Part shown: positions 35,691 through 43,931 of the stretch, one piece after another
Layout: each line of letters begins with the position of its first letter
Numbering within the stretch: the first letter of the stretch is position 1
NCBI GenBank assembly: GCA_026004775.1
Contig: BPJU01000012.1
Coordinates: forward strand, 124,001-188,000
Direction: 5' to 3'
DNA: 64,000 nt
From: Pirellulaceae bacterium
Lineage (GTDB): Bacteria; Planctomycetota; Planctomycetia; Pirellulales; Pirellulaceae
Translations under genes and position numbers: made by a program
Notes under the pieces: generated by a model
Seen by the model: the letters and a program-made list of their open reading frames with translations, nothing else
Told to the model about the DNA's origin: nothing
Database searches by the model: none

Positions 35691-36272
35691 TCAGCGCCCC
35701 ATGTCAAGCGTCGTGCCGCCGACGAGCAACGCACCGAGAATGGTGGCCCCAACAAGCAAGCACATCACGACGGCCATGCGCAGCGTCGCCGTGCGGGTAA
35801 GTCGGCAGAATCGCGGTCCCAGCGTATGCCAAAAGCCAAGTCCGGCCACAGCGGCCACGCCGCCAGTTAACAAGCACATCCATCGTGGAGTGCCCAGGCG
35901 CACGGCGTCCGCGGCATCCCCAGCCTCAACCAGGCTCCCCCCTGCCCAATAAGTACCGTTGGCCACCAGGCAGAACCCAACAAAGAATCGAATCAGCGGT
36001 TCACCAGGCAACCGCCCCCAATGCCAGAAATACCAAACTAAAACGGGCACAACGGACCCGACCACCAGTCCAGCCCATGTTACGACCAAGGGCCGAGGAT
36101 TGTGTATGAGTTCCGTATAAGAAAACCGCCACGGATCAATAACAACTCGGGCTATTCTGCCTCCGGTCAATAGCGCGGCAACAACATGACCCGATTCATG
36201 CAGATACATCATCCACAACCAGCATAAATACAGATAAGAAATCAAGAACAGCGCCATCGAAAATTGTTTCAT
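35691..36272 (-). CDS. M50-like integral membrane metalloprotease
   Basis: The 193-residue protein is almost entirely hydrophobic, with about five to six membrane segments. A zinc motif HEXXH, MYLHESGHVVAALLTGG (HESGH at 25-29), lies in the second half of the first segments, as in M50B-type site-2 proteases of minimal size. The second zinc ligand motif, usually NxxPxxxxDG or similar, is not obvious; GDAADAVRLG around 128-137 could supply the aspartate. Without it, function is uncertain. It is alone, 126 bases before the downstream symporter gene. It might cleave a membrane-bound regulator. Confidence 0.7.
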   Translation of the reverse strand: MKQFSMALFLISYLYLCWLWMMYLHESGHVVAALLTGGRIARVVIDPWRFSYTELIHNPRPLVVTWAGLVVGSVVPVLVWYFWHWGRLPGEPLIRFFVGFCLVANGTYWAGGSLVEAGDAADAVRLGTPRWMCLLTGGVAAVAGLGFWHTLGPRFCRLTRTATLRMAVVMCLLVGATILGALLVGGTTLDMGR

Positions 36273-36357
36273 GCGCGTCGCTTACCGCCTCGCCGACACA
36301 GGCCGTTTTCTGTTATCACTTCTACAACACATCCGGAACCAGGCGTGGCACGGACGG

Positions 36358-37719
36358 TCAAACCTTGTCAGGTGTCGGATGTATCCACGGTTTCCGGTAC
36401 GGCCTTTCCAGCAGCCGGCATGCCTCGTCATCGCCTACCACTTGCTGGCTGACAGGATCCCAGGTGAGCGTGCGCTTCAGTTGCATCGCCACATTGGCCA
36501 GGATACAGCAGGCGCTTGAAATATAACCCTCTTCGATGTCGGCTACCGGACGGGAGCGTTCGTCAATTGCCTTGAGAAAGTCCTGCTGGTGACGGCGATT
36601 GGCCGCAGCTACATGCAGCTCGATGTCCGGTTCGGTGCGGTCCTCCGGATACTGTTCCAGCTCAATGAGCGCCTCACCCGCCAACGTCGGTTCTGATTTT
36701 CCCGCTGGAATGAACTCATACCGTTGCACACTGGCCTTCAGCGTTCCTTTCTCGCCATAGAAGAATGCTGCCCAGGGGTAACGAGGATCGGGCGGATTGC
36801 CCCAAGTGCGATGAGTCCACACGACTTGCAGATCTTCATAGTCGAACACCGCTGTCTGGGTATCCGGAATGTTGGCGATGCTATCGTGTTCGACAAGGAT
36901 ACCACCCGCGGAACTGATGCGTTTGGGCCAGCCCAAGTCCAGCATCCACCGCACCATGTCGAGCATGTGGATGCACATGTCGCCCATGATGCCGTTGCCA
37001 TATTCCCAGAAAAGTCGCCAGCGGCGCGGGTGCACCAGCGGGTTATAGGGCCGCATGGGAGCCGGTCCCGTCCACATGTCGTAATCCAAATAGTCCGGCG
37101 GTTCACTGTTCTCCGCCTTGGCGTTACGCCCCATGCCGTAGTAGCAGAATATTTCGACGTGCGCTACTCGGCCCAGCAAACCCTCCTGGACGACGCGCTG
37201 CCGAGCTTCCACCAGGTGCGGGGTGCTCCGCCGTTGCGTGCCGACTTGAACCACTCGGCCGTATTTCCGAGCCGCCGCCACCATGGCTCGGCCTTCAACA
37301 ATGTCCACGCTGATCGGTTTCTGCACGTAGACGTCAGCACCGCGCTTTACGGCAGCGATCATCGGCAACGCATGCCAGTGGTCCGGGGTACCCACCAGCA
37401 CGATTTCCGGCTGCTGCTCGTCCAAGAGTTTCCGATAGTCGGTGTACGTGGGAGGCTTTTTTGCCGAACGTTGCCGCTGGGAGACCATGTCGGCAGCCTG
37501 AGCGAGCATCCGGCGGTCCACGTCACACAGCCCAACTACTTCCACCGGAGCAACCTGGATCAACCGAAACAAGTCACACTTGCCATACCAACCGCAGCCG
37601 ATCAGTGCCACGCGCCGCGGGCGCTGCCGCTCCTGGACCGCCCAGGTAGCCCGCCCAGCCGCCCCCAACAACGCGGCCGCCGACACCGACTTCAACCAAC
37701 CACGGCGATCTGTCCGCAT
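36358..37719 (-). CDS. Gfo/Idh/MocA-family oxidoreductase with Tat signal
   Basis: The 453-residue protein begins MRTDRRGWLKSVSAAALLGA, a twin-arginine signal, and continues with a Rossmann domain (VALIGCGWYGKCDL, VVGLCDVD). The family's EKP motif reads QKP in DVYVQKPISVD, followed by RVVQVGTQRRS. The C-terminal half has the usual large beta-sheet domain (GNGIMGDMCIHMLDMVRWML). GGGAGG precedes the ATG by seven bases; an upstream start at 37737 is rejected. Exported members in planctomycetes are thought to act on sugars or sugar derivatives with bound NAD(P). The substrate is unknown. The gap to pgi upstream is 31 bases. Confidence 0.9.
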   Translation of the reverse strand: MRTDRRGWLKSVSAAALLGAAGRATWAVQERQRPRRVALIGCGWYGKCDLFRLIQVAPVEVVGLCDVDRRMLAQAADMVSQRQRSAKKPPTYTDYRKLLDEQQPEIVLVGTPDHWHALPMIAAVKRGADVYVQKPISVDIVEGRAMVAAARKYGRVVQVGTQRRSTPHLVEARQRVVQEGLLGRVAHVEIFCYYGMGRNAKAENSEPPDYLDYDMWTGPAPMRPYNPLVHPRRWRLFWEYGNGIMGDMCIHMLDMVRWMLDLGWPKRISSAGGILVEHDSIANIPDTQTAVFDYEDLQVVWTHRTWGNPPDPRYPWAAFFYGEKGTLKASVQRYEFIPAGKSEPTLAGEALIELEQYPEDRTEPDIELHVAAANRRHQQDFLKAIDERSRPVADIEEGYISSACCILANVAMQLKRTLTWDPVSQQVVGDDEACRLLERPYRKPWIHPTPDKV

Positions 37720-37750
37720 GTTCGTCCCTCCCCACACCTCATTCCGCCCT

Positions 37751-39157
37751 TCAACGCCCTAACCGCCGATACATGGCCTTCTTGTAAGCTTCCACCCCCG
37801 GTTGACCATAGGGATTGACACCGATCAAGCGGCCCTCCACCACCGTAGCCAACATCAACATCTGCAACAGTTGACCCAGGTAAAACTCGTTGATCGCCGG
37901 CAGATGGATATCGACCGTGGGACGGCCCGCCTGCTGGAGCGCCTCGTTGGTTCCCCACACGGCTGCCTCCATGATTTGCGGCAGCGATCGCTCAGCCAAG
38001 TCATTCAACCCGTCTTCGTCCGCTGGGCGTCGCCCTACCAGCAACGGATCCGTCCTCCACTCGTGCACGATAAGATTGGTGAAGAGTTTGTCGCGGCGCC
38101 CTTCCTGGTGCTGCTGCGCCCGAGAATGCAGGTCCCGCGTGTTGACCGCGGTGATCGGAGTCGCCCCTTTTTCCTGTTTTCCGAGACTTTCGGACAACAG
38201 TTGATCATACCACAGTCCCACGGCCTCCAACGCTTTCGACCAGACACACAGAACGCGTATGGTCCTCCCCTGCTCTTCGGCACAATGGCAGATATTGACG
38301 TAATCCAACACCGCATTGGCTCCGGGTGGCGCCGTGCGAAAATGTTCCGTCATCGCGGCCGCCCCCTCCAACAACGCCACCACGTTGATTCCCAGTACCG
38401 CGGCCGGCAACAGCCCCACCGCCGATAATACCGAAAAACGCCCGCCCACTCCCTCAGGAACCGGCAGGATATCCTGGCAGCCAAGAGCCTGGCACATCTG
38501 GGCCAGCTTGCTGCCCGGCCCGGTGATCGGGACGACCAGGTCGGCCAGCCGCTCCGAACCGACGCTGGTTTCCAGAGCTTGCAAAAAGATGCGGAACGCC
38601 ACGGCGGTTTCCAAGGTGGTACCGCTTTTGCTGACGACGATGATCGCCCAGCGGTCATCCAGCGAGCGAGCCGGGCGTCCGGCCCCCAGCAACTCCAGCA
38701 GCCCGCGCATCGCATCGTTGTCGACATTGTTTCCTTCGAAGTACAGACGCGGTTTTCCCCCGCGCTGCCCGCGCGACAGTTCATTGAAATAGGGCTGGCA
38801 GCACGCCTCCATCAACGCCCGCGCTCCCATGTACGAACCGCCGATGCCCAGCAACACCACACGGTCGACGGTTTCCTGGAGCCGCCGAGCGATTTTCAAC
38901 ACCCGCCCCAATTCGCTCTGTTCGCGGCGCTGTTGATATTCGGCAAGCAACCGCTCAGGCATATCCAAGAAAGCCGCATCCAGCGGCTGTTTTTCGGGCG
39001 GAACGTCCCCCGATCGCAACAGCTCCATGTCCGTAACCGCCACTTCGTCCCGCACAGCAAGCATCTTCTCGTGAAGCGCTTCGTAAACACGCCGCTCGAT
39101 GCCGGTGCCTTTTCCCATCGCCCCTGTGGGATCAACCCGCACGAATTGGTCCACCAT
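37751..39157 (-). CDS. pgi: Glucose-6-phosphate isomerase
   Basis: The enzyme interconverts glucose-6-phosphate and fructose-6-phosphate. The 468-residue protein shows two sugar-isomerase subdomains with VLLGIGGSYMGARALMEA, the phosphate loop VVSKSGTTLETAVAF, the VPEGVGGRFSVLSAVGLLP signature and the catalytic-glutamate-bearing region further on. The C-terminal VNPYGQPGVEAYKK holds the active-site lysine. AGGAG precedes the ATG by nine bases. The length is on the short side, as in the bacterial Firmicute-like form. It sits divergent from apgM and 31 bases before an oxidoreductase gene on the same strand. Confidence 0.94.
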   Translation of the reverse strand: MVDQFVRVDPTGAMGKGTGIERRVYEALHEKMLAVRDEVAVTDMELLRSGDVPPEKQPLDAAFLDMPERLLAEYQQRREQSELGRVLKIARRLQETVDRVVLLGIGGSYMGARALMEACCQPYFNELSRGQRGGKPRLYFEGNNVDNDAMRGLLELLGAGRPARSLDDRWAIIVVSKSGTTLETAVAFRIFLQALETSVGSERLADLVVPITGPGSKLAQMCQALGCQDILPVPEGVGGRFSVLSAVGLLPAAVLGINVVALLEGAAAMTEHFRTAPPGANAVLDYVNICHCAEEQGRTIRVLCVWSKALEAVGLWYDQLLSESLGKQEKGATPITAVNTRDLHSRAQQHQEGRRDKLFTNLIVHEWRTDPLLVGRRPADEDGLNDLAERSLPQIMEAAVWGTNEALQQAGRPTVDIHLPAINEFYLGQLLQMLMLATVVEGRLIGVNPYGQPGVEAYKKAMYRRLGR

Positions 39158-39234
39158 CGATGCTTCTCCTGTATCGCCGGCGATTCACCACCCTCACTTC
39201 ATCGAGCAGTCGATCATGACGGTTCCCCAGCGAA

Positions 39235-39441
39235 TCATCTCCCTACCGAATCGTGCAAACCACGCGCGACAAGCACAAAATCGTTCCCCCGGTCAGCATA
39301 GACGTTTCGCCCGGGCTTGGCTACCGGGAGTCGTTCGAGCAGCATGCCCACTTTGTCCGCCTGGGCCGCTAGCGTAATATCAAGGCGGGTTTTGCATCTT
39401 GCCGGTACGCTGCCAAAGTGAATGCGGACGGTGTGGCCCAA
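39235..39441 (-). CDS. Possible small hypothetical protein or remnant
   Basis: A frame with coding-like codon use reads VRIHFGSVPARCKTRLDITL then ADKVGMLLERLPVAKPGR and FVLVARGLHD before its stop. The only nearby start is a TTG at 39441 with no ribosome site, and the frame otherwise runs open into apgM. It overlaps the region where the apgM promoter should be. It may be a decayed or very short gene; nothing similar is known to me. Confidence 0.25.
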   Translation of the reverse strand: MGHTVRIHFGSVPARCKTRLDITLAAQADKVGMLLERLPVAKPGRNVYADRGNDFVLVARGLHDSVGR

Positions 39442-39502
39442 GCGCGGCGATGCCGGGGATTCCGGCCCTAAAACGTAACTGTCAGCACACCGAGGAGTGC
39501 GT

Positions 39503-40708
39503 ATGGACCTGCATGAATTGACTCGAGAGCTTCTGGTGCGCAACACCACCAAGATCGTGCTGCTGGTTGCCGACGGCCTGGGAGGGCTGCCGATGACTCC
39601 CGATGGGAAGACCGAACTGGAATCCGCTCGCCGGCCGAACCTGGATGCTCTAGCTCGCCGTGGCGTGCAGGGAGCCAGCATCCCGGTGTTGCCGGGGATC
39701 AGCCCGGGCAGTGGGCCGGGGCATTTGGCCCTGTTCGGATACGATCCGTTGCGCTACCGGATCGGCCGCGGAGCGCTGGAAGCGACCGGCATCGGCTTTC
39801 GCCTCCAGCCGGGTGACGTGGCGGTTCGCTGCAACTTCTGCACGCTCGATGCCCAAGGCCGGATAATCGATCGGCGGGCCGGCCGCATCGCCACCGAAGA
39901 ATCCGCCAAGCTGGTCCAAGCGCTGCAGCAAATCCGCGTTGAAGGAGCCGAATTGTTTGTCGAGCCGGTCAAGGAACATCGGTTCGTCCTTGTTTTCCGT
40001 GGCACAGGCTTGGGTGAGCGAGTCAGCGACACCGACCCGCAGGCCGTAGGCGCTTTGCCGCTGGAACCCGTGGGTGAAGATGAGCCGAGTCGGCGCACCG
40101 CTCAACTGGCTCGCCAGTTTCTGGAACAAGCCCGCGGCATCCTGGCATCGCATCCCCAAGCCAACTTTCTCACGATGCGCGGTTTTGCGCTGCGTCCGGA
40201 ATTGCCCGGCTACCAGGAGGTATACGGACTGCGGGCTGCGGCGATCGCCGTTTACCCCATGTATAAGGGGCTGGCCTCGCTGGTAGGGATGGAAATATTA
40301 GGTCCGTGTCAAACATTGGATGAACAAATAGATCTGTTGGCGAAGCACTGGCAAGAATACGACTTTTTCTTTATCCATTTCAAATACACGGACAGCACCG
40401 GCGAAGACGGGAATTTTGAGGAAAAAGTACGCCGTATCGAGCAGTTGGATGAGGTGATTCCGCGTATCACGGCACTTCATCCCGATGTCCTGATCGTAAC
40501 GGGAGATCATAGCACCCCGAGTTTCTTGCGAAGTCACAGTTGGCACCCGGTGCCCACGTTGTTGGTATCGAACTGCTGCCGGCCCGACGGGCACACGGAA
40601 TTCCACGAAAAGACCGCGATTCGTGGCGGTCTGGGACACTTCGAGGCGAAGTATCTGATGACGCTCGCCCTGGCTAACGCCGGGCGGTTGAGCAAATTCG
40701 GGGCGTAG
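39503..40708 (+). CDS. apgM: Cofactor-independent phosphoglycerate mutase, archaeal type
   Basis: The 401-residue protein belongs to the alkaline-phosphatase superfamily and interconverts 3- and 2-phosphoglycerate using two metal ions. Landmarks are VLLVADGLGGLPM with the first metal aspartate, the nucleophile-serine region PGISPGSGPGHLALFGYDP, FCTLDAQGRIIDRRAGRI and FIHFKYTDSTGEDGN. The metal-binding end is VIVTGDHSTPS with HSWHPVP and GGLGHFEAKYLM. The ATG at 39503 follows AGGAG by five bases; a GTG at 39497 is possible. This archaeal-type mutase, not GpmI, is the only mutase in view. It is divergent from pgi. Confidence 0.94.
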   Translation: MDLHELTRELLVRNTTKIVLLVADGLGGLPMTPDGKTELESARRPNLDALARRGVQGASIPVLPGISPGSGPGHLALFGYDPLRYRIGRGALEATGIGFRLQPGDVAVRCNFCTLDAQGRIIDRRAGRIATEESAKLVQALQQIRVEGAELFVEPVKEHRFVLVFRGTGLGERVSDTDPQAVGALPLEPVGEDEPSRRTAQLARQFLEQARGILASHPQANFLTMRGFALRPELPGYQEVYGLRAAAIAVYPMYKGLASLVGMEILGPCQTLDEQIDLLAKHWQEYDFFFIHFKYTDSTGEDGNFEEKVRRIEQLDEVIPRITALHPDVLIVTGDHSTPSFLRSHSWHPVPTLLVSNCCRPDGHTEFHEKTAIRGGLGHFEAKYLMTLALANAGRLSKFGA

Positions 40709-40721
40709 CAACGGTAGGCGT

Positions 40722-40778
40722 TGGCCACAGAGGACACAGGTATTCGGGTTAGCCACAGAGGGCACAGAGGGCACAGAG
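40722..40778. repeat. Short direct repeats GCCACAGAGGxCACAGAG
   Basis: GCCACAGAGGACACAGG is followed by GCCACAGAGGGCACAGAGG and GCACAGAG. Such repeats are frequent in planctomycete intergenic DNA in my memory; no function is known. Confidence 0.6.
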
Positions 40779-41122
40779 AATGTTTGACTGGCCCGTTGGA
40801 CTGAGTTAGTAAAAACGGGTGCCTTTGGGGACGGATGGTGGTTGACCGGTTTGGTCACATGGGCTAGTGTGCTGCCAGCGCGAATAATCTGGTCCACTAC
40901 GAAAAAGTCCAAGGCCACGCCCGCTCTATTCTCCACGTGGTTGGCAGGTTGACGCTGTGGAGTTCGAACACTGCGTGGAATCCACACCACGCCTGAGTGT
41001 TGCTCACAGGGTTGGTTGGACACGCGCCGGGCCATTGTTACCAATTGGTTGTACCTGTGTGTAGTAAGTTTATGCCCGGCTACTAGGAGCAACCGCCGCT
41101 GCCGTATGGCATCCACCCGATG

Positions 41123-41388
41123 GTAGCGGAACACGCTAGCCGTTCGCGTAAGCGAACGGCGCAAGTGTTCCGACTATTCGAACGGGAAGCAGCGGCTCGG
41201 ACGCTTGCCCGATCTGCGGGGTGGTCGAGGACGGGGGCGCCTGGTGGGGAATTTTTGGTTCGGAAGTCTTGCGGCGGCTGCTGGCGCAGCCGCCTGGCGA
41301 CTTCCGATACGAGCAGACTTCAAGATCGTTACACATCGGTCTGAACCAGCATCTTGGGTGACCCACACGGCCGGGACGGCCGTGCCAC
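41123..41388. repeat. Diverged full copy of the 5.2-kb hairpin element
   Basis: The copy begins GTAGCGGAACACGC and keeps all three palindromes in the same order: CGGAACAC/GTGTTCCG, GGCGGCTGC/GCAGCCGCC and ACGGCCGGGACGGCCGT. The centre differs from the 5.2-kb copies while the stems are conserved. That pattern of stem conservation with loop and spacer change suggests selection on, or spread of, the hairpins. Confidence 0.8.
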
Positions 41389-41397
41389 TATACAGGC

Positions 41398-41441
41398 GGA
41401 AGTCTTGCAGCCGACGCTGGCGCGTCGGCTTGGCGACTTCC
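41398..41441. repeat. Extra hairpin of the same type
   Basis: GGAAGTCTTGCAGCCGACGC and GCGTCGGCTTGGCGACTTCC form the two arms. It has the same end sequence as the second hairpin of the neighbouring element but a different centre, so it looks like an independently evolved copy. Confidence 0.7.
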
Positions 41442-41565
41442 ACGACAGATCACCACATCCCATTCCTCGCTTCATAGCTGCGGAGCCCGGCGCTCCTCGC
41501 GTTTTCCGCTATTGTAGCCCTGCCATAGTTATTCACATGGAGTTTAGCCCGAACCGATTCGGGGC

Positions 41566-42096
41566 TCAGATCAGATCCTGGCGGCGTTTGGGGCGCTTGC
41601 GGGTCAAGCGACACTGTTCGCAGATCCCGGTGATAATCAGCCGGTGGCTGAGGACGCGGAACTTGTGCTGAGCAGCTATGGCGTCTCGCCACCGCAAAAA
41701 CTCGTCACTGCGAAACTCAATCAACCGCCGGCACTGCTTGCAGTAAAGATGGTCGTGTTGCGGATAACCGTAATCGTGCTCGTAAACGGCCCGCCCATCC
41801 AGCTCGAATCGGCGCAATAGCCCCGCATCGACAAGCTCGTTGAGCGTCCGGTAAACGGTCGGACGGCTGACGAATCCTGGCTGCCCCCGCCGTGGTAACC
41901 GCTCGATAAGCGAGTCCGCATCGAAGTGCTCGTGATGGCTGAACACCAAATCGACCAGCGCCCGCCGCTGCTCGGTGTTGCGCATCCCTTTGCTTTGTAA
42001 ATACTCCTCGAACCGCTCCTGCGGCGTCAGCGCCACTTCCACTTTGCCCAGTGGCGCTTCTTCAGGAACGGATTGACGCGATACAGAAGAACTCAT
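41566..42096 (-). CDS. Fur-family metal-dependent repressor
   Basis: The 176-residue protein has a winged-helix DNA-binding domain (about 25-105) with RPTVYRTLNELVDAG, followed by the metal-binding dimer domain: HDHLYCKQC, CxxC again in ICEQC, and HEHFDADS in the first part. Two CxxC pairs suggest a structural zinc site; HxH residues supply the regulatory site. The ATG at 42096 is chosen; a GTG at 42126 has no ribosome site either. Whether it responds to iron, zinc or peroxide cannot be told. No transporter gene is nearby. Its own promoter at 42161-42166 is a candidate for autoregulation. Confidence 0.88.
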   Translation of the reverse strand: MSSSVSRQSVPEEAPLGKVEVALTPQERFEEYLQSKGMRNTEQRRALVDLVFSHHEHFDADSLIERLPRRGQPGFVSRPTVYRTLNELVDAGLLRRFELDGRAVYEHDYGYPQHDHLYCKQCRRLIEFRSDEFLRWRDAIAAQHKFRVLSHRLIITGICEQCRLTRKRPKRRQDLI

Positions 42097-42160
42097 GACA
42101 ACCAACACAAGCCGATTTGTCCCCACTGCCCATCCATACCCACCTTTGGTTCAACCACAT

Positions 42161-42166
42161 ATTATA
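42161..42166 (-). promoter_or_regulatory. Candidate -10 box of the Fur gene
   Basis: A perfect TATAAT on the minus strand lies 65 bases before the ATG. The -35 position (TTTTCC after 17 bases) is weak, as in promoters that need an activator or that overlap a repressor site. Confidence 0.4.
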
Positions 42167-42407
42167 CGCACCGGCCTGCCGCCGGAAAACCTCTGGCACA
42201 TCCTGCCGGCGTCTTGAGTCTTGCAAAAAAGCCCTTCATCGCGACGTCAAGCGCGGCCATCCAACCGCAGTAAACCACCAGCGCCGACTCAATTGTTGGA
42301 AAAAAAGCTCTTCATTTTTACGTGGTGAACGGCGGCAAAGTGGCAATCGAGCGCTGCCACGTCTTGAATGGACATTAGCTTGAGTCCATCCGACCGGACC
42401 GCGCCGT

Positions 42408-42683
42408 TCAGGCCAGCCGATCCAGCAAGCGGCTCACAGCGATCTCCAGCTTTTCGGGTGTCTCATACGTGCCAGCCTCGATCTGGGCGCGGATGGCCGC
42501 CACACGGTCGGCGCGGATGCCGGCCGCATCGCGCGATTGACTCAACTGCTGCGCTTCAGCCGAAATATCCAGTTCATCCACACCCGACAAAGCCACCGGC
42601 TGGGCAGATGAACCTGCCGGCGAACGGTGCGGGGGATTGATCGGTTGCGCACTGTGGATATGCATGGGTCCATAAACGTGCAT
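42408..42683 (-). CDS. flgM: FlgM-like anti-sigma-28 factor
   Basis: The 91-residue protein ends in the FlgM helix pattern IRADRVAAIRAQIEAGTY, then TPEKLEIAVSRLLDRL, which in other bacteria binds and holds the flagellar sigma factor. The N-terminus, MHVYGPMHIHSAQPI, is like that of other planctomycete FlgM proteins as I remember them. AAGGAG lies ten bases before the ATG. No flagellar gene or FliA is in the window, so it stands as an orphan regulator. Its action on a sigma factor is inferred from family. Confidence 0.8.
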   Translation of the reverse strand: MHVYGPMHIHSAQPINPPHRSPAGSSAQPVALSGVDELDISAEAQQLSQSRDAAGIRADRVAAIRAQIEAGTYETPEKLEIAVSRLLDRLA

Positions 42684-42764
42684 GGCAAACCACTCCTTTC
42701 CTTCAGTCCCTGCTTCCTTCCGTAGATCCCTCTTCCTAGATTCAACCCTACGAACCGACAACGA

Positions 42765-42968
42765 TCAAGCGCAAAACGCGCTGCGGCGCGGTTTCCCGCA
42801 GCCCGGCGAGCCGTCCGACAATGACTGGAACAGTTTTACGGACGGCCCAACCACGGCCAAGTATCGAGCGTCGCAGTTCCGTGTCCAGAACCGGCCGTCC
42901 GTTGCCAGAAGATCAAAGACTTGGCGACCACATGGTTGGATATCGGCAACCGGTTCGAACCACTCCAT
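42765..42968 (-). CDS. Possible small hypothetical protein
   Basis: A 67-residue frame (MEWFEPVADIQPCGRQVFDL...) starts at an ATG with GGAGG six bases upstream, a good ribosome site. Codon use is unremarkable. The product has one Cys-rich C-terminus (GCGKPRRSAFCA). No family was recognised. It lies 81 bases before flgM on the same strand. It may be chance. Confidence 0.35.
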   Translation of the reverse strand: MEWFEPVADIQPCGRQVFDLLATDGRFWTRNCDARYLAVVGPSVKLFQSLSDGSPGCGKPRRSAFCA

Positions 42969-43342
42969 GCCCAACCTCCGCAACCTTCTTATGCCGGCCA
43001 GGGTTACTGTAGCGTCTGATCAACTCGTGTCGCTTGAGTCCGGCTGCACCATGTATACGCAGCAGAGGGGCTTACCGACGACTCGCCGGGACCGTTCTCC
43101 GCTTGTGCCATGCTCGTCCTGCCGCCACGTGTTGCAGGGCGGACAAAGTCGCGCCACTTTACCCAGCCGTTGTGAGCCCAACAAGTCCAACATGGAGAAT
43201 TCCTCACAAACCGGCAAAACCAGGCAATCCAGGAAAACCGTCGTGCCCACTTTGTGGACACACTGCCCGATGTCGGTACCCCGCTCGCGAACACTCCGTT
43301 CATTCGCGGGGCGGGCGGACGGATTTCAGCGCCGGCCTTGAC
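42969..43342. other. Intergenic region without a supported gene
   Basis: 374 bases after sixA. A minus-strand frame at 43020-43250 (VGTTVFLDCLVLPVCEEFSM...) has no ribosome site. Nothing else is visible. Confidence 0.4.
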
Positions 43343-43867
43343 TTAGCCGGCGGCGTCTCTGGCCCGAGCTTCCCCTCGCTCGTCGGGCGGGCTCCAGACA
43401 TCCAGCAGCCGGCCCTCGGTGTCCAGCGACAACTCGGACCAATCGTCAATAGGAAGCACAATGCGTGCCAATCCCGCCGTTGGCAGCGGGACCGGCTGTC
43501 GGACCAGATGGGCGGCCAATTGTTCCCAGCACGGGTTGTGTCCCACGACAAGCAAGGTGATGGGGGAAAACGGCACCTTGCGGAGCAGTTGCACCACTTG
43601 TTCGGGTTGAGCGTTGTAGAGTTCCGGATATAAGAGTCGCAAGGGTTTGGATTTCAAGGCACGTGCTACGCGGCGGGCCGTAGCGCGAGCGCGTCGCGCG
43701 GTGGAAGCGACGATAAGATCGGGCAGGCAGGGCAGGCCACGCAGGTGCTTGCCCACCGCACGTGCCTGGCGACGTCCCAGCCGCGTCAAAGGGCGTTCAT
43801 GGTCCGGCAAATCCGGCACATCTTTTTCGGCCTTGCCATGTCGCAGCAACAACAGGTAACGGCTCAT
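43343..43867 (-). CDS. sixA: SixA-type phosphohistidine phosphatase
   Basis: A histidine-phosphatase-superfamily member of 174 residues that removes phosphate from phosphohistidine in signalling proteins. The catalytic RHG is in LLLLRHGKAEKD; TRLGRRQARAVGKHL and IVASTARRARATA provide the arginine pocket, and VVGHNPCWEQLA holds the second histidine. AGGAA precedes the ATG by eight bases. It follows ppk by 64 bases on the same strand. SixA next to polyphosphate genes is recurrent in several phyla as I recall; a role on a phosphate-sensing phosphorelay is a guess. Confidence 0.88.
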   Translation of the reverse strand: MSRYLLLLRHGKAEKDVPDLPDHERPLTRLGRRQARAVGKHLRGLPCLPDLIVASTARRARATARRVARALKSKPLRLLYPELYNAQPEQVVQLLRKVPFSPITLLVVGHNPCWEQLAAHLVRQPVPLPTAGLARIVLPIDDWSELSLDTEGRLLDVWSPPDERGEARARDAAG

Positions 43868-43931
43868 TCCAGGAATTCCTTACAAACGGAGGGGAAATTC
43901 TACAGCACGCGTTTCCCTGGGCAACTCTCTT

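Larger units (their letters stand above)
40709..41565. other. Repeat-containing intergenic region
   Basis: Between the ends of apgM and the Fur gene lie short CACAGAGG-type direct repeats (40722-40778), about 340 bases with no visible structure, and then a diverged copy of the hairpin element also found at 5.2 kb. The large minus-strand frame over 40298-41164 is a shadow. Confidence 0.55.

Noticed and set aside
39235-39681. 148-residue version of the minus-strand frame over apgM
   Set aside because: The upstream part is antisense to apgM; only the downstream part has coding-like character and is listed at low confidence.
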